Notes under the pieces: generated by a model
What the model saw: only the letters and a program-made list of their open reading frames with translations
Told to the model about the DNA's origin: nothing
Databases searched by the model: none
Position numbers and translations under genes: made by a program
NCBI RefSeq assembly: GCF_002154555.1
Contig: NZ_MUNF01000080.1
Coordinates: 1 to 43,318, forward strand
Source of the DNA: Streptomyces murinus
GTDB taxonomy: Bacteria > Actinomycetota > Actinomycetes > Streptomycetales > Streptomycetaceae
Length of the DNA: 43,318 nucleotides
Direction of reading: 5' to 3'
In this document: positions 25,692 to 33,818 of the stretch, piece after piece
Layout: every line of letters begins with the position of its first letter
Numbering within the stretch: the stretch's first letter is position 1

Positions 25692-26249
25692 TCACGCCTC
25701 CTTGAACGGGAAGCCGAGGTGACGAAGGAGCGCGCGGCCCTCAGCGTCGTTGGTCGCCGTGGTGACCACGGTGATGTCCATACCCCGGACGCGGTCGATC
25801 TTGTCCTGGTCGATCTCGTGGAACATGACCTGCTCCGTGAGACCGAAGGTGTAGTTGCCACGGCCGTCGAACTGCTTGGGGGACAGGCCGCGGAAGTCGC
25901 GGATGCGCGGGAGCGCCAGCGACAGGGTGCGGTCCAGGAACTCCCACATGCGGTCGCCACGGAGCGTGACGTGGGCACCGATCGGCTGACCCTCACGCAG
26001 CTTGAACTGCGCGATGGACTTCCGGGCCTTGGTGACGGCCGGCTTCTGACCGGTGATCGTGGTGAGGTCGCGGATGGCGCCCTCGATCAGCTTGGAGTCG
26101 CGGGCGGCGTCGCCCACACCCATGTTGACCACGATCTTGACGAGGCCGGGGATCTGCATGACGTTCTCGTACTTGAACTCGTCACGCAGCTTGCCGGCGA
26201 TCTCGTCGCGGTACTTCTGCTTCAGACGCGGAGTGGTGGTGGTAGCCAT
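25692..26249 (-). CDS. rplE: 50S ribosomal protein L5
   Basis: A 185-residue L5 that binds 5S rRNA and contacts the P-site tRNA. Seen: [20 protein letters not shown], the family signature [40 protein letters not shown], and [20 protein letters not shown]. Its ATG shares one base with the rplX stop (TGATG), indicating coupled translation. Confidence 0.98.
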   Translation of the reverse strand: MATTTTPRLKQKYRDEIAGKLRDEFKYENVMQIPGLVKIVVNMGVGDAARDSKLIEGAIRDLTTITGQKPAVTKARKSIAQFKLREGQPIGAHVTLRGDRMWEFLDRTLSLALPRIRDFRGLSPKQFDGRGNYTFGLTEQVMFHEIDQDKIDRVRGMDITVVTTATNDAEGRALLRHLGFPFKEA

Positions 26250-26572
26250 CAGATGTCCTCACCCGTCCGCTTGGCAACGCGGATCTTGTTGCCCTCTTCG
26301 TCGAAGCGGTAGCCGACACGAGTGACGACCTTCTCGCCGTCCTTCTCCACGACCAGCTGGACGTTGGAGACGTGGATCGGCGCCTCGGTGGTCACGATGC
26401 CGCCGGCCTGGGAGCCACTGGCGGTCGGACCGGCCTTCGTGTGCTTCTTGACCCGGTTGACACCCTCGACCAGGACACGCTCGTCGCGCGGGTAAGCGGC
26501 AATGACCTTGCCCTGCTTGCCCTTGTCCTTGCCGGTGATGACCTGGACCAGGTCGCCCTTCTTGATCTTCAT
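26249..26572 (-). CDS. rplX: 50S ribosomal protein L24
   Basis: A 107-residue L24, an assembly initiator of the large subunit. Seen: [20 protein letters not shown], the KOW motif [20 protein letters not shown], and [19 protein letters not shown]. It begins 2 bp after rplN and overlaps rplE by one base. Confidence 0.98.
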   Translation of the reverse strand: MKIKKGDLVQVITGKDKGKQGKVIAAYPRDERVLVEGVNRVKKHTKAGPTASGSQAGGIVTTEAPIHVSNVQLVVEKDGEKVVTRVGYRFDEEGNKIRVAKRTGEDI

Positions 26573-26574
26573 GC

Positions 26575-26943
26575 TTACAGCACCTCCGGCGCGAGCGAGA
26601 TGATCTTCATGAACTTCTTCTCGCGCAGCTCACGGCCGACCGGGCCGAAGATACGGGTGCCGCGAGGGTCGCCGTCGTTCTTCAGAATGACGGCGGCGTT
26701 CTCGTCGAAGCGGATGTACGAGCCGTCCGGACGGCGGCGCTCCTTGACGGTGCGAACGATGACCGCCTTGACGACGTCACCCTTCTTCACGTTGCCACCG
26801 GGGATCGCGTCCTTGACGGTGGCGACGATGACGTCACCGATGCCCGCGTAGCGGCGACCGGAGCCACCGAGCACACGGATGCAAAGGATCTCCTTCGCAC
26901 CAGTGTTGTCGGCGACACGCAGTCGCGACTCCTGCTGGATCAC
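26575..26943 (-). CDS. rplN: 50S ribosomal protein L14
   Basis: A 122-residue L14 at the subunit interface. Seen: [60 protein letters not shown] and the end [13 protein letters not shown]. In E. coli this gene begins the spc operon; here it is preceded by a 129-bp gap with three hairpins, which supports a boundary at this point even though no promoter fits after the last hairpin. Confidence 0.98.
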   Translation of the reverse strand: MIQQESRLRVADNTGAKEILCIRVLGGSGRRYAGIGDVIVATVKDAIPGGNVKKGDVVKAVIVRTVKERRRPDGSYIRFDENAAVILKNDGDPRGTRIFGPVGRELREKKFMKIISLAPEVL

Positions 26944-26971
26944 GTCTATCTCCTGAATGTCTGCCGGTTCC

Positions 26972-27001
26972 CCGGGGGCTGCTCGATCGAGCGGCCCCCG
27001 G
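26972..27001 (-). other. hairpin 1 in the rpsQ-rplN gap
   Basis: A near-perfect 15-bp stem with almost no loop (26972-26986 with 26987-27001), core CCGGGGGC / GCCCCCGG around TCGATCGA-like sequence. It is the hairpin closest to rplN, 29 nt from its start. Confidence 0.6.
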
Positions 27002-27016
27002 AGCCTGGCGGAACTG

Positions 27017-27040
27017 TCCTGCGAGGGGCGCCCCGCAGGA
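27017..27040 (-). other. hairpin 2 in the rpsQ-rplN gap
   Basis: TCCTGC (27017-27022) pairs with GCAGGA (27035-27040) with an inner GGGGC / GCCCC stem and a small bulge. Confidence 0.55.
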
Positions 27041-27052
27041 ACCTACTGGTGG

Positions 27053-27070
27053 AATTCCCTTGCGGGAATT
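27053..27070 (-). terminator. hairpin 3 in the rpsQ-rplN gap
   Basis: AATTCCC (27053-27059) pairs with GGGAATT (27064-27070), loop TTGC. It lies 3 nt after the rpsQ stop codon, where a terminator or processing site at the S10/spc boundary would be expected. There is no U tract. Confidence 0.5.
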
Positions 27071-27072
27071 AC

Positions 27073-27357
27073 CTACTTGGCCTTCTCAAGGATCTCGACG
27101 ACGCGCCAGCGCTTCGTCGCGGACAGCGGCCGGGTCTCCATGAGGAGGACACGGTCGCCGACACCCGCGGCGTTCTGCTCGTCGTGCGCCTTGAGCTTGT
27201 TCGTACGGCGGATGACCTTGCCGTACAGCGCGTGCTTCACACGGTCCTCGACGGCGACGACGACGGTCTTGTCCATCTTGTCGCTGACGACGAGACCCTC
27301 ACGGGTCTTGCGGAAGCCGCGGGCCTCTGCGTTCTCAGTCACGTTCTTCTCGCTCAT
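27073..27357 (-). CDS. rpsQ: 30S ribosomal protein S17
   Basis: A 94-residue S17, a primary 16S binder. Seen: [40 protein letters not shown] and [21 protein letters not shown] short acidic N-terminus (MSEKNVTEN) precedes the core. The ATG shares a base with the rpmC stop. It is the last gene before the hairpin-filled gap. Confidence 0.98.
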   Translation of the reverse strand: MSEKNVTENAEARGFRKTREGLVVSDKMDKTVVVAVEDRVKHALYGKVIRRTNKLKAHDEQNAAGVGDRVLLMETRPLSATKRWRVVEILEKAK

Positions 27358-27581
27358 CAGGCGTTCTCCACCGTTTCGATGCCCAGCTCACGCTCGCGCA
27401 TCAGGGTGTAGATCCGCGCGATGTCCTTGCGGACCGCCTTCAGACGGCCATGGTTCTCGAGCTGACCAGTCGCCGCCTGGAAGCGGAGGTTGAACAGCTC
27501 TTCCTTGGCCTCGCGGAGCTTCGCAAGAAGCTCCTCGTTGCCCAGCTCGCGCAGCTCGGACGCCTTGGTACCGGCCGACAT
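27357..27581 (-). CDS. rpmC: 50S ribosomal protein L29
   Basis: A 74-residue L29 at the tunnel exit. Seen: [20 protein letters not shown], the helix [20 protein letters not shown], and [16 protein letters not shown]. The ATG shares one base with the rplP stop (TGATG); a GTG one codon upstream is less likely. It overlaps rpsQ by one base. Confidence 0.97.
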   Translation of the reverse strand: MSAGTKASELRELGNEELLAKLREAKEELFNLRFQAATGQLENHGRLKAVRKDIARIYTLMRERELGIETVENA

Positions 27582-28000
27582 CACGCTTCACCTGCCTCGC
27601 GCTTGACGATCCGGCACTTCATCGGCAGCTTGTGGGCCGCACGAGTCAGCGCCTCACGGGCGATCTTCTCGTTGGGGTACGACAGCTCGAACATGACGCG
27701 TCCGGGCTTGACGTTGGCGATCCACCACTCCGGAGAACCCTTACCGGAACCCATGCGGGTCTCGGCGGGCTTCTTGGTGAGCGGACGGTCCGGGTAGATG
27801 TTGATCCAGACCTTGCCGCCACGCTTGATGTGGCGGGTCATCGCGATACGAGCCGCCTCGATCTGGCGGTTCGTGACGTAGGCCGGGGTCAGCGCCTGGA
27901 TGCCGTACTCGCCGAACGCAACCTGCGTGCCACCCTTGGCCATACCGTCGCGCTTCGGGTGGTGCTGCTTGCGGTGCTTGACCCTACGGGGGATCAGCAT
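27581..28000 (-). CDS. rplP: 50S ribosomal protein L16
   Basis: A 139-residue L16 near the A site and peptidyl transferase centre. Seen: [60 protein letters not shown] and [20 protein letters not shown]. The start follows rpsC by 5 bp. Sequence and length are standard. Confidence 0.98.
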   Translation of the reverse strand: MLIPRRVKHRKQHHPKRDGMAKGGTQVAFGEYGIQALTPAYVTNRQIEAARIAMTRHIKRGGKVWINIYPDRPLTKKPAETRMGSGKGSPEWWIANVKPGRVMFELSYPNEKIAREALTRAAHKLPMKCRIVKREAGEA

Positions 28001-28005
28001 TTCGG

Positions 28006-28827
28006 TCAGGCCTCCGTTCCGGTGCTCTCAGCCGGAGCGGCGGCGGGAGCCTCGGCCTTGGGGGCCTCGGCGCCGGCAGCCTGCTGCGGCTTGCGACCGC
28101 GCCGCTCGCCACCACGGCCACCACGGGCCGGGCGGTCGGCACCGCCACGGGCCGGGCGGTTACCCGCACGGGCCGCAGCGTTCTCGGCGCGGACCTCGGC
28201 GATGTTCTTGACGTCGCCCTTGTAGATCCAGACCTTCACACCGATGCGGCCGAAGGTCGTCTTGGCCTCGAAGAAGCCGTAGTCCACGTTCGCGCGGAGC
28301 GTGTGCAGGGGCACACGGCCCTCGCGGTAGAACTCCGAGCGGGACATCTCGGCGCCACCGAGGCGGCCACCGCACTGGATCTTGATGCCCTTGGCGCCCG
28401 CCTTCATCGCCGACTGCATGCTCTTACGCATGGCACGGCGGAAGGAGACACGGGAGGAGAGCTGCTCGGCGACGGCCTGGGCCACCAGCTGAGCGTCCGT
28501 CTCCGGGTTCTTGACCTCGAGGATGTTGAGCTGAACCTGCTTGCCGGTCAGCTTCTCCAGGTCACCGCGGATGCGGTCGGCCTCGGCGCCGCGGCGGCCG
28601 ATGACGATGCCCGGACGAGCGGTGTGGATGTCCACACGGACACGGTCACGGGTGCGCTCGATCTCAACCTTCGAGATGCCGGCGCGCTCCATGCCGGACG
28701 TCATCATCCGACGGATGGCGACGTCTTCCTTGACGTAGTCCTTGTACAGCTTGTCGGCGTACCAACGCGACTTGAAGTCGGTCGTGACACCGAGCCGGAA
28801 CCCATGCGGGTTAACCTTCTGGCCCAT
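28006..28827 (-). CDS. rpsC: 30S ribosomal protein S3
   Basis: A 273-residue S3 at the mRNA entry channel. Seen: [20 protein letters not shown], the KH-domain [17 protein letters not shown], and [20 protein letters not shown] followed by [11 protein letters not shown]. The last 55 or so residues are low complexity: repeated PARGG and RGG-type basic stretches, then an Ala/Pro/Glu tail. This makes S3 about 40 residues longer than in E. coli. The ATG overlaps the rplV stop by one base (TAATG). Confidence 0.98.
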   Translation of the reverse strand: MGQKVNPHGFRLGVTTDFKSRWYADKLYKDYVKEDVAIRRMMTSGMERAGISKVEIERTRDRVRVDIHTARPGIVIGRRGAEADRIRGDLEKLTGKQVQLNILEVKNPETDAQLVAQAVAEQLSSRVSFRRAMRKSMQSAMKAGAKGIKIQCGGRLGGAEMSRSEFYREGRVPLHTLRANVDYGFFEAKTTFGRIGVKVWIYKGDVKNIAEVRAENAAARAGNRPARGGADRPARGGRGGERRGRKPQQAAGAEAPKAEAPAAAPAESTGTEA

Positions 28828-29174
28828 TACCGGGTTCCTTCCTTGCTGCTGACGACCACGGTGATGTGGCTGGTCCGCTTGCGGATCCGGTAGGCACGGC
28901 CCTGGGCGCGCGGACGGAACCGCTTCAGGGTCGGGCCCTCGTCGACGTAGGCCTCGGAGATGACCAGGCTGTCGACATCGGTGTGGTCGTAGTTGTGCGC
29001 GGCATTGGCAATGGCGCTGTCCAGCACCTTGCCGACCGGAACCGAGGCTGCCTGCGGGGCGAATCGCAGAACAGCCTGGGCCTCCGTGGCGTCCATGCCA
29101 CGGATGAGGTCCACCACACGGCGGGCCTTCATGGGCGTGACGCGGATGTACCGCGCCTGGGCCCTGGCTTCCAT
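28827..29174 (-). CDS. rplV: 50S ribosomal protein L22
   Basis: A 115-residue L22 whose loop lines the exit tunnel. Seen: [40 protein letters not shown], and the tunnel loop region [20 protein letters not shown], ending [13 protein letters not shown]. It follows rpsS by 45 bp and overlaps rpsC by one base. Confidence 0.98.
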   Translation of the reverse strand: MEARAQARYIRVTPMKARRVVDLIRGMDATEAQAVLRFAPQAASVPVGKVLDSAIANAAHNYDHTDVDSLVISEAYVDEGPTLKRFRPRAQGRAYRIRKRTSHITVVVSSKEGTR

Positions 29175-29219
29175 GGTTGTCCCTTCAGAGTTACTTACTT
29201 GTCTGAATGCGATCCGCGA

Positions 29220-29501
29220 TTAGCGGCGCTTCGACTTCCGGTCGTCCTTGACGTGGCCGCGGAAGGTGCGCGTCGGCGAGAACTCGCCGAGCTTGTGGCC
29301 GACCATCGACTCGGTGACGAACACCGGGATGTGGGTCTTGCCGTTGTGCACCGCGATCGTGTGGCCGAGCATGGCCGGGACGATCATCGAGCGACGGGAC
29401 CAGGTCTTGATGACGTTCTTGGTGCCGGCTTCGTTCTGCGTGTCCACCTTCTTGATCAGGTGGTCGTCGACGAAGGGCCCCTTCTTCAAGCTACGAGGCA
29501 T
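29220..29501 (-). CDS. rpsS: 30S ribosomal protein S19
   Basis: A 93-residue S19 in the subunit head. Seen: [60 protein letters not shown] and [11 protein letters not shown]. Length and motifs are standard. It lies 12 bp after rplB. Confidence 0.98.
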   Translation of the reverse strand: MPRSLKKGPFVDDHLIKKVDTQNEAGTKNVIKTWSRRSMIVPAMLGHTIAVHNGKTHIPVFVTESMVGHKLGEFSPTRTFRGHVKDDRKSKRR

Positions 29502-29513
29502 CTCAACCCGTCC

Positions 29514-30350
29514 TTAGCGCTTCTTGTTCGTCTTGCGGCGGCGGACGATGTACTTGTTCGACGCCTTCTTGGGCGAACGAGTACGGCCTTCCTTCTTGCC
29601 CCACGGGGACACGGGGTGACGGCCACCGGAGGTCCGGCCCTCGCCACCACCGTGCGGGTGGTCGACCGGGTTCATGACGACACCACGGACGGTCGGGCGA
29701 ACGCCCAGCCACCGCTTACGGCCGGCCTTACCCCAGTTGATGTTGCTCTGCTCGGCGTTGCCGACCTCACCGACGGTGGCGCGGCAGCGGACGTCGACCA
29801 GGCGGATCTCGCCGGACGGCATGCGCAGGTGGGCCATGGAGCCCTCCTTCGCGAGCAGCTGCACGGAGGCACCGGCGGAGCGGGCGAACTTGGCACCGCC
29901 ACCGGGACGGAGCTCGATCGCGTGGATCGTGGTACCGACCGGGATGTTGCGGAGCGCCAGGTTGTTGCCCGGCTTGATGTCGGCCCCGGGACCGTTCTCG
30001 ACGCGGTCACCCTGCTGCAGGTTGCGCGGGGCGAGGATGTAGCGCTTCTCGCCGTCGGCGTAGTGCAGCAGCGCGATGCGCGCGGTGCGGTTGGGGTCGT
30101 ACTCGATGTGCGCGACCTTCGCCGGCACGCCGTCCTTGTCGTGCCGACGGAAGTCGATCACACGGTAGGCGCGCTTGTGTCCGCCACCCTGGTGGCGAAC
30201 GGTCACACGACCGGCGTTGTTACGGCCGCCCTTGCTGTGCAGGGGACGGACCAGCGACTTCTCCGGCGTGGACCGCGTGACCTCGACGAAGTCGGCGACG
30301 CTGGCGCCACGACGGCCCGGCGTAGTCGGCTTGTACTTGCGGATTCCCAT
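29514..30350 (-). CDS. rplB: 50S ribosomal protein L2
   Basis: A 278-residue L2, needed for subunit association and peptidyl transfer. Seen: [59 protein letters not shown], and the functional C-terminal [20 protein letters not shown] with the conserved histidine near the active centre. Standard size. It follows rplW by 40 bp. Confidence 0.98.
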   Translation of the reverse strand: MGIRKYKPTTPGRRGASVADFVEVTRSTPEKSLVRPLHSKGGRNNAGRVTVRHQGGGHKRAYRVIDFRRHDKDGVPAKVAHIEYDPNRTARIALLHYADGEKRYILAPRNLQQGDRVENGPGADIKPGNNLALRNIPVGTTIHAIELRPGGGAKFARSAGASVQLLAKEGSMAHLRMPSGEIRLVDVRCRATVGEVGNAEQSNINWGKAGRKRWLGVRPTVRGVVMNPVDHPHGGGEGRTSGGRHPVSPWGKKEGRTRSPKKASNKYIVRRRKTNKKR

Positions 30351-30390
30351 TTCTCAGTCCTCGTCCGATATCGGACGATCCGGACCGCCC

Positions 30391-30810
30391 TTAGGCGGTC
30401 GGACCGCCGAAGATGTCGATACGGTCGCCCTCGGCGAGGGTCACGATCGCGCGCTTGGTGGCGGCACGCTGACCGAAGCCGGTCTTCGTGCGCTTGCGCT
30501 TGCCCTGGCGGTTGATCGTGTTGACCCCGGTGACCTTGACGTCGAAGACCGCCTGGACGGCCTGCTTGATCTGGGTCTTGTTGGCGTTCGGGTCGACGAT
30601 GAACGTGTACTTGTTGTCGTCGAGGAGCGCGTAGCTCTTCTCCGAGACGACCGGCTTCAGCAGGACGTCACGGGGGTCCGTGTACGACTTGCTCAGCGGC
30701 GTCTCGACGGTGTTCTTGCCCTCGGTGGCGTGGCGACGCGCCTTGGCGACGCGCGCGGCCTTGGCGGCCTTGGCGGCCTTCGAGGCAATAGCGGGGTGAC
30801 GGATAGCCAT
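30391..30810 (-). CDS. rplW: 50S ribosomal protein L23
   Basis: A 139-residue L23, the docking site for trigger factor and SRP at the tunnel exit. Seen: the core from [59 protein letters not shown] and GDRIDIFGG. About 45 residues precede the core, with Ala/Lys repeats ([19 protein letters not shown]). This makes it longer than the roughly 100 residues usual in the family. The ATG shares a base with the rplD stop, which supports translation of the extension. Confidence 0.97.
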   Translation of the reverse strand: MAIRHPAIASKAAKAAKAARVAKARRHATEGKNTVETPLSKSYTDPRDVLLKPVVSEKSYALLDDNKYTFIVDPNANKTQIKQAVQAVFDVKVTGVNTINRQGKRKRTKTGFGQRAATKRAIVTLAEGDRIDIFGGPTA

Positions 30811-31460
30811 CAGGCCTCGCTCCCTTCGGTGTCAGCGGCCTTGGGGCCAGACACGAAGGACTCGAAAGCGGCCTGGGTGAAGACCACGTCGTCCGAGACG
30901 AGAACGTCGTACGTGTTCAGCTGGCCCGGCTCCAGGATGTGGACCTGGGGCAGGTTGCGGGCGGACAGCCACGCGGCCTCGTCGGAGCGGTCGACGACCA
31001 GGAGCAGGTTCTTGCGCTCCGAGATCTTGCCGAACAGGCTCTTCGCGGCCTTGGTGGACGCCTGGCCCTCGACCACGCCGGCGACGACGTGGATGCGGTT
31101 GTGACGCGCCCGGTCGGTGAGGGCACCGCGCAGGGCGGCGGCCTTCATCTTCTTCGGGGTGCGCTGCGAGTAGTCACGCGGCACGGGACCGTGCACGACG
31201 CCACCACCGGCGAACTGCGGAGCGCGGGTCGAACCCTGACGGGCGCGACCGGTGCCCTTCTGGCGGTACGGCTTCTTGCCGCCACCACGGACCTCGCCAC
31301 GCGTCTTGGTCTTGTGCGTGCCCTGACGGGCCGCGGCCAGCTGCGCGACGACGACCTGGTGGATCAGCGGGACGCTGACCTTGGCGTCGAAGATCTCCGC
31401 GGGGAGCTCGACGGAACCGGCCTTCTCGCCCGCCGGCGAAAGGATGTCAACAGTGCTCAT
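30810..31460 (-). CDS. rplD: 50S ribosomal protein L4
   Basis: A 216-residue L4 whose extended loop lines the exit tunnel. Seen: the loop [20 protein letters not shown] followed by [40 protein letters not shown], and the C-terminal [20 protein letters not shown]. In E. coli L4 also represses the S10 operon through its leader; whether that holds here is not known. It lies 8 bp after rplC. Confidence 0.98.
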   Translation of the reverse strand: MSTVDILSPAGEKAGSVELPAEIFDAKVSVPLIHQVVVAQLAAARQGTHKTKTRGEVRGGGKKPYRQKGTGRARQGSTRAPQFAGGGVVHGPVPRDYSQRTPKKMKAAALRGALTDRARHNRIHVVAGVVEGQASTKAAKSLFGKISERKNLLLVVDRSDEAAWLSARNLPQVHILEPGQLNTYDVLVSDDVVFTQAAFESFVSGPKAADTEGSEA

Positions 31461-31468
31461 CGGTTACC

Positions 31469-32113
31469 TCAGGCCCCCTTGGCCGCGGTGCGGACCAGGA
31501 CGAGGCCGCCGTTCGGACCGGGAACCGCGCCCTTGATGAGCAGCAGACCCTTCTCCGCGTCAACGGCGTGGACGGTCAGGTTCTGGGTGGTGACCCGCTC
31601 GTTGCCCATACGACCCGCCATGCGGAGGCCCTTGAACACGCGGCCCGGGGTGGCGCAGCCACCGATGGAACCGGGCGAGCGGTGCTTGCGCTGGGTGCCG
31701 TGTCCGGCGCCGAGGCCCTTGAAGTTGTGACGCTTCATGACACCGGCGAAGCCCTTGCCCTTGCTCTTGCCGGTCACGTCCACCTTGACGCCCGCCTCGA
31801 AGACCTCAGCAGAGATCTCCTGGCCCAGCGTGTACTCGGAGGCGTCCGCAGTGCGGATCTCGACGAGGTGGCGGCGGGGGGTGACGTCGGCCTTGGCGAA
31901 GTGGCCCTTGAGGGGCTTGTTCACCTTGCGCGGGTCGATCTCGCCGAACGCGATCTGGACGGACTCGTAGCCGTCGACGTCGTTCGTGCGGACCTGGGTG
32001 ACGACGTTGGGGCCGGCCTTGACGACGGTGACCGGAACAACACGGTTGTTCTCGTCCCACACCTGCGTCATGCCGAGCTTCTCGCCCAGGATGCCCTTGA
32101 TCTGCTTAGCCAT
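31469..32113 (-). CDS. rplC: 50S ribosomal protein L3
   Basis: A 214-residue L3, an assembly initiator reaching the peptidyl transferase centre. Seen: [60 protein letters not shown] and [20 protein letters not shown]. Standard length and motifs. It follows rpsJ by 18 bp. Confidence 0.98.
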   Translation of the reverse strand: MAKQIKGILGEKLGMTQVWDENNRVVPVTVVKAGPNVVTQVRTNDVDGYESVQIAFGEIDPRKVNKPLKGHFAKADVTPRRHLVEIRTADASEYTLGQEISAEVFEAGVKVDVTGKSKGKGFAGVMKRHNFKGLGAGHGTQRKHRSPGSIGGCATPGRVFKGLRMAGRMGNERVTTQNLTVHAVDAEKGLLLIKGAVPGPNGGLVLVRTAAKGA

Positions 32114-32131
32114 TCTTCAGATCACCAGCCC

Positions 32132-32440
32132 TCAGAGCTTGATCTCGATGTCGACACCGGCCGGGAGGTCGAGTCGCATCAGAGAGTCAACGGTCTTGGG
32201 GGTCGGGTCGAGAATGTCGATCAGGCGCTTGTGCGTGCGCATCTCGAAGTGCTCGCGCGAGTCCTTGTACTTGTGCGGCGACTTGATGACGCAGTACACG
32301 TTCTTCTCAGTGGGCAGCGGCACCGGGCCCGCGACCGACGCACCAGTGCGGGTCACCGTCTCGACGATCTTCTTCGCCGAGGAGTCGATGACCTCGTGGT
32401 CGTAGGCCTTGAGCCGGATGCGGATCTTCTGTCCCGCCAT
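32132..32440 (-). CDS. rpsJ: 30S ribosomal protein S10
   Basis: A 102-residue S10; besides its ribosomal role, in the family it also joins NusB in transcription antitermination. Seen: [60 protein letters not shown] and [20 protein letters not shown]. First gene of the S10 operon. The str operon genes (rpsL, rpsG, fusA, tuf) are not upstream in this window; an accessory region is there instead. Confidence 0.98.
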   Translation of the reverse strand: MAGQKIRIRLKAYDHEVIDSSAKKIVETVTRTGASVAGPVPLPTEKNVYCVIKSPHKYKDSREHFEMRTHKRLIDILDPTPKTVDSLMRLDLPAGVDIEIKL

Positions 32441-32852
32441 GGCTACTCAGTAGTCCTGTCTCTTCTAACGCTCTGGGACCCGGTGGTTTCCGGTACCCGC
32501 CTTCTCCGACCCACGCGGTCGGGCGTGTCGCGCTCCCGCTGACATGAATGTCCCTTGTTCGAACATCCCTGCGGGGAATGCACACGGCCCTTCCGGAAAC
32601 CGCGGACCGGGGACCTCGGGCCCACCGGGCGCCTGGTCGGTGTCGCGCCCACACTTCCCGGAAGATTCCCGTACGTCCGCCCCAGTGCTGCCCGAGGGCA
32701 GTTAGGGCGACGAGTACTGTGGGACTCGCTTCCGGTCCTCCCGGCGGGAGGCGCGCAGCATCAACACTCGACCGAGCAACTCGGACAGTCTGCCATACAG
32801 CCGGGGGCCTCCGCCAATCGAGCCGAAGAGATTACCCCTGGAGTGACGTAGG
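32441..32852 (-). other. S10 operon leader and promoter region, no gene
   Basis: A 412-bp gene-free stretch upstream of rpsJ. Minus-strand hairpins include CCTCCC / GGGAGG (32737-32742 with 32746-32751) and CTGCCC / GGGCAG (32688-32693 with 32696-32701). A second promoter-like site TTGGCG (32812-32817) with CAGACT (32787-32792, spacer 19) is weaker than the one at 32829-32856. Small reading frames here show no codon pattern of real genes. Confidence 0.7.
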
Positions 32853-32856
32853 TCAA
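32829..32856 (-). promoter_or_regulatory. proposed S10 operon promoter
   Basis: On the minus strand TTGACC (32856-32851), a 16-bp spacer, and TAATCT (32834-32829). The -35 overlaps the stop codon (TCA at 32853-32855 on the plus strand) of the upstream lipoprotein gene. Transcription would start near 32822, leaving about 380 nt of leader before rpsJ. Confidence 0.55.
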
Positions 32857-33818
32857 ACCGGTGCCGCTCCCGGGGCGCGCCGCGTGGTCTCGGGGGGCGG
32901 TGCCGGTGTGGTCATCGCCACACGAAGCACCCCGTCTGCCGTCGGCGCGAGCCGCGCCACGCTCCCGTCCACGGTATTGCCCGCCAGGAGCACAGGGGGA
33001 CCCGCCTCCGTCGGTGTCTGCGGGAGCATCCAGCCCAGGCCCTGGAAATGCGCCCGTGCCCGTGTCAGCACCTGAGCCATGGCGTCCTCGGTCAGCGGCT
33101 CGGTCGACCAGGAGTGATGGGCGTATCGCTCCTCGCCCTCCTGATAGGTGGCGAGCCCCTCGCCCTCCCCCGTCACCGCATGCCGCACCTGAAGCGCGTC
33201 GTACAGCCTGCTGGAGTGGGCGCGGGCGAGGCGCTCGGCCTGCTCGTCACCGGTGGTCCGACGGACCGAAGAGGAGGCGGCCGTGCCTGAGCCGCCCGCG
33301 CCGAAGCACGGGGACGTGATGGTGATGGCGGCGAGTCCCTCGCCCTTGGCCTTGTCGACGACGCCGGTGAGCGCGGTCATCCAGAAGTCGTCGGGGACCG
33401 TACGCATGTTCACCGTCGGGAAGGGGTCGGACCAGTCGGCGTCCGAGCTCTGGAACGTGTAGCCGCGCCGCACCCAGGCGTCCCTGGCCTGGCGCACCAG
33501 CTTCTTCGCCTCGGTGCCCGGAACCCCCGTGAGCTGGTACGAGAGCGTGACCTGCCGGCGCTCCCCGGCGCTGTGGTCGTCGGCCAGGCAGGCGCCGACG
33601 GGGTTCAGCCCGGTGCGCTTGAGAGTCGGCTTGGGGGACATGCCGTCCACCGCCTGGTGGACGATCTCCTCGGCGCGCTCGGTCGCCTGCTGCTCGTTCA
33701 TGGTGACCCGCTTCGATCCTGTCTCGGTGCCGCTTCTCGTCTGCCCCGACCCGCACCCCACCAACGCGCCGACCGCGGTCAGTGAGGCGACGACCGCCAT
33801 CGCCCGGGACCGCCTCAT
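32853..33818 (-). CDS. predicted lipoprotein with two similar-sized outer domains (module 1)
   Basis: A 321-residue protein of unknown function. Seen: a lipoprotein signal with basic MRRSR, a hydrophobic run, and lipobox LVGC (Cys22), so it is probably anchored outside the cytoplasmic membrane. Two domains follow, about 40-165 and 185-305, each with an alpha helix near the start (EQQATERAEEIVHQAVDGM; DEQAERLARAHSSRLYDAL) and strands after it, suggesting an internal repeat of fold. The tail is Pro/Thr-rich. The ATG overlaps the stop of the DUF1023 hydrolase gene (ATGA), so the two are translationally coupled. The position matches the anchored protein of module 2. An immunity or receptor role is inference only. 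Confidence 0.8.
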   Translation of the reverse strand: MRRSRAMAVVASLTAVGALVGCGSGQTRSGTETGSKRVTMNEQQATERAEEIVHQAVDGMSPKPTLKRTGLNPVGACLADDHSAGERRQVTLSYQLTGVPGTEAKKLVRQARDAWVRRGYTFQSSDADWSDPFPTVNMRTVPDDFWMTALTGVVDKAKGEGLAAITITSPCFGAGGSGTAASSSVRRTTGDEQAERLARAHSSRLYDALQVRHAVTGEGEGLATYQEGEERYAHHSWSTEPLTEDAMAQVLTRARAHFQGLGWMLPQTPTEAGPPVLLAGNTVDGSVARLAPTADGVLRVAMTTPAPPPETTRRAPGAAPV

